DNA of 64,000 nucleotides. It comes from Gonatopus flavifemur (Eukaryota > Arthropoda > Insecta > Hymenoptera > Dryinidae). Shown here piece after piece: positions 63,223 through 64,000 of this stretch. How positions within the stretch are numbered: the stretch's first letter is position 1; every line of letters begins with the position of its first letter. The notes beneath the pieces were generated by a model, which saw only the letters and a program-made list of their open reading frames with translations, made no database searches and was not told the DNA's origin. The DNA lies in the NCBI GenBank assembly GCA_018340375.1, contig JAFFJZ010000001.1:57528001-57592000 (forward strand), written 5' to 3'. The position numbers and the translations under genes were made by a program.

Positions 63223-64000
63223 TCGTCCAAGTATCGACTCCACAAGGTATAAATTTTACATCTCCTTTTTCTCGATGTACGTGCGGGAAATAGATTGATG
63301 ATTCTATTAAATTTTGATACAGATATTTGAAATCCAAGGAAATGACGAGAGCGGAAAGGTCGGTGAAAGAACTTTTGAACGACAAATCGACACGGAAACT
63401 ATTCAAGAGAACTTTGTATCGTGATAATTTCATCTTCAATGAAGTCAATATAAACGTGTATCTATAACGTGACTATCGACAGATCGTCTCGTATAAGATG
63501 TAAATTTGACTCGTATCACAAGTATGAAAAGGTTTCGAAGTGACTGGAATCTTTCTATAAACTCGTGTACATGGATTCGTATGTGCAGCGCCCGCGTGTG
63601 TGTTGAAAGATCCGGAAACTGCACTACGGGAATCAGTCGGTATACTCCTTGTATAACATAGTAGATTGTCGCTTGAATTGGCGCGACGGAGTTTGAACTC
63701 GAGATATAAGAAATGTACGAATCCTCAACGGTGGAAAGCACGCAAAAGTTTTCAGACTGTTGGAAACTTTCGCGACTTTCGTCAAGTATGTATGCATCGA
63801 AATGGTTGGTTGAGGTAATTATAAGATTTAAACGAAAAACGATTCTCTGGGCTCTGGGTGATAATTAAAACTCATATTTTTATATAATCGAATCGACAGG
63901 GGCGAAAATGATAAATTAGTCGATAGAAAGGAACAAGGGGAGGTCAAATGAATCGCTTGACGATCATTCAAATTTTGTCGGGAAGACCTGCCGAAATGAA
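63223..64000. other. Gene-free stretch to the window end
   Basis: AT-rich to moderately mixed unique sequence. A 98-codon minus-strand frame at 63445-63741 has no recognisable domain. Nothing else is supported. Confidence 0.45.

Overview
The window looks like 64 kb of insect nuclear DNA, most likely hymenopteran. It is AT-rich, CpGs are not depleted, and it carries many short simple repeats, a decayed mariner transposase and numerous TA-flanked MITE-like inverted-repeat elements. The hymenopteran assignment is an inference from general character, not from a diagnostic gene. There is no operon-like gene packing and I see no rRNA, tRNA, CRISPR array or recognisable cellular protein-coding gene. 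I read it as an intergenic desert or a very long intron. Almost all open frames are under 150 codons, overlap on both strands and look like chance.

What can be supported is mainly transposon archaeology. (1) 31.2-33.0 kb: a minus-strand mariner transposase pseudogene cut in two by a 935-bp element with CCCATACAGG termini; removing it with one TC restores the reading frame. (2) Two relatives of that element, at 3.6-4.2 kb and 37.6-38.5 kb, share ends in a mosaic way. (3) 39.1-40.3 kb: a 1.17-kb fold-back element with arms over 500 bp, a TA target duplication and a 61-bp duplication in one arm only, apparently sitting in an older MITE. (4) 5.1-6.9 kb: two CACTGTAAAAA-ended MITEs bracketing a degenerate AAGATRTCTT array, plus a possible further MITE. 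(5) 26.1-26.6 kb, 55.8-56.5 kb and 58.9-59.2 kb: further inverted-repeat elements, the last a nested pair with a TAA duplication. (6) Smaller hairpins at 33.4 and 63.1 kb.

Three locally GC/CpG-rich patches (27.0-27.5, 50.3-50.9 and 61.9-62.3 kb) stand out and could be promoters or first exons; the second holds the longest ORF (223 codons). A 186-bp segment at 44.9-45.1 kb on the minus strand has good acceptor and donor sites with an open frame. These are candidates only.

Several blocks of complex, non-repetitive sequence (about 0.75-0.9, 8.6-9.5, 10.7-10.9, 14.8-15.0, 17.6-17.8, 19.0-19.25 and 41.6-42.25 kb) contain homeodomain-type cores. A 14-mer and an 11-mer recur exactly among such blocks. 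They are plausible regulatory sequence, but this rests on texture alone. I found no evidence of a new biological system; the element family with 2-bp target duplications is the most distinctive item.
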